In this document: one piece after another, positions 13,582 to 14,179 of the stretch | Numbering within the stretch: the first letter of the stretch is position 1 | Layout: each line of letters starts with the position of its first letter | Assembly: GCA_023415075.1 (NCBI GenBank) | Contig: JAEZLU010000279.1 | Coordinates: 1-14,179 of the forward strand | Origin: Bacillota bacterium | Lineage (GTDB): Bacteria; Bacillota; Negativicutes; Sporomusales; UBA7701 | Direction: 5' to 3' | DNA: 14,179 nt | Position numbers and translations under genes: made by a program | The notes under the pieces: generated by a model | Database searches by the model: none | What the model was told of the DNA's origin: nothing | Seen by the model: the letters and a program-made list of their open reading frames with translations, nothing else

Positions 13582-14179
13582 GCAACCCGGCAAATCACGT
13601 CGACGCACGCTTTGTGAAGATTCTCAAGCATCTTTCACCCGGCACCGCCCTGCGGGATGGACTGGAAAATGTCCTGCGGGCCAAGATGGGGGCTCTGGTG
13701 GTGGTTGGTGACAACCCGCGGGTGCTGGAAACAGTGGACGGCGGCTTCGCCATCAACCGCGAGTTTACGCCGGCCGGCTTTTACGAGCTGGCCAAAATGG
13801 ACGGCGCCCTTGTCCTGTCGGCTGACGCCAAGCGGATACTCTATGCTAACGCCCAGTTGGTGCCCGACCCGGCGGTGCCTACCTCGGAAACCGGCACCCG
13901 CCATCGCACGGCCGAGAGGATGGCCCGCCAGACAGGGGCTCTGGTTATCGCCATTTCCCAGCGCCGCAACCTGATCACCGTGTACCTCGGCACCATGCGC
14001 TACACTCTTCAGGACATAACCGTCATTCTCAGCCGGGCCAACCAGGCCCTGCAGACGCTGGAGAAATACAAGTCGGTGCTCAACAAGGGGCTGACCACTC
14101 TGAGCGCCCTGGAGTTCGACGATCTGGCGACCCTCAGCGACGTGGCCGCCGTTCTTATCCGGGCCGAGCATGTCAGCCG
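13578..14179 (+). CDS. disA: DisA diadenylate cyclase, 3' truncated by the window
   Basis: DNA-integrity scanning protein that makes the second messenger c-di-AMP from two ATP and slows this when it meets branched DNA. Two hundred complete codons are visible. The diadenylate cyclase domain is intact, with DGA (residues 75-77, in KMDGALVLS) and GTRHR (106-110, in TSETGTRHRTAERMA), the residues that bind and cyclise ATP. A helical linker (SRANQALQTLEKYKSVLNKG) follows; the C-terminal helix-hairpin-helix DNA-binding domain lies beyond the window. The ATG at 13578 overlaps the radA stop (ATGA), with GGAGG at 13563-13567 about 10 bases upstream. It is expected to be co-expressed with radA; RadA is reported to interact with and inhibit DisA in Bacillus, which fits the coupling. 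Confidence 0.96.
   Translation, partial: MSNPANHVDARFVKILKHLSPGTALRDGLENVLRAKMGALVVVGDNPRVLETVDGGFAINREFTPAGFYELAKMDGALVLSADAKRILYANAQLVPDPAVPTSETGTRHRTAERMARQTGALVIAISQRRNLITVYLGTMRYTLQDITVILSRANQALQTLEKYKSVLNKGLTTLSALEFDDLATLSDVAAVLIRAEHVS

Overview
The window looks like chromosome from an anaerobic, endospore-forming Firmicute with GC-rich genes and AT-rich intergenic gaps. The evidence is a ctsR-mcsA-mcsB-clpC-radA-disA block in the Bacillus/Clostridium order, a GerW (YtfJ)-type spore protein, bacterial SpeD, FabK and a rubrerythrin. A CsgG-like exported protein and a long dispersed-type palindrome suggest a diderm Firmicute (Negativicutes, Sporomusaceae-like), but that assignment is an inference. 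I see no tRNA, rRNA, CRISPR array, insertion sequence or phage gene.

Layout. 1-1.9 kb, plus strand: the 3' part of an M20 (CPG2-like) metallopeptidase with a terminator, then the coupled pair DUF2953 (YtfI-like) and GerW/YtfJ. 1.9-4.3 kb, minus strand: three separately transcribed genes, a CsgG-family exported protein, a rubrerythrin and S-adenosylmethionine decarboxylase, each with its own terminator or promoter signals. 4.35-7.33 kb, plus strand: fabK behind its own promoter, then a membrane protein of metal-hydrolase type overlapping an RlmI-like rRNA methyltransferase gene by 4 bp. 7.33-7.64 kb: a gene-free stretch holding a ~113-bp imperfect palindrome and then a promoter with three CtsR-type boxes. 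7.64-14.18 kb: ctsR, mcsA, mcsB, clpC, radA and disA (cut by the window end), tightly packed except for a strong hairpin terminator between clpC and radA.

How the genes work together. CtsR represses its own operon. McsB, with its zinc-protein partner McsA, is a protein arginine kinase that marks proteins for ClpC, which unfolds them for ClpP. RadA and DisA add DNA-recombination and c-di-AMP functions, apparently through readthrough of the clpC terminator. The remaining genes are housekeeping or stress genes: oxidative stress (rubrerythrin), polyamines (speD), fatty-acid elongation (fabK), rRNA modification and sporulation.

I did not find a convincing new multi-gene system. The most interesting signals are regulatory: three short-spaced CtsR boxes placed about 30 bp apart, a Leu in the CtsR thermosensing wing, a PerR-like site at the rubrerythrin promoter, a perfect palindrome upstream of fabK, a structured speD leader, and the long palindrome after rlmI.
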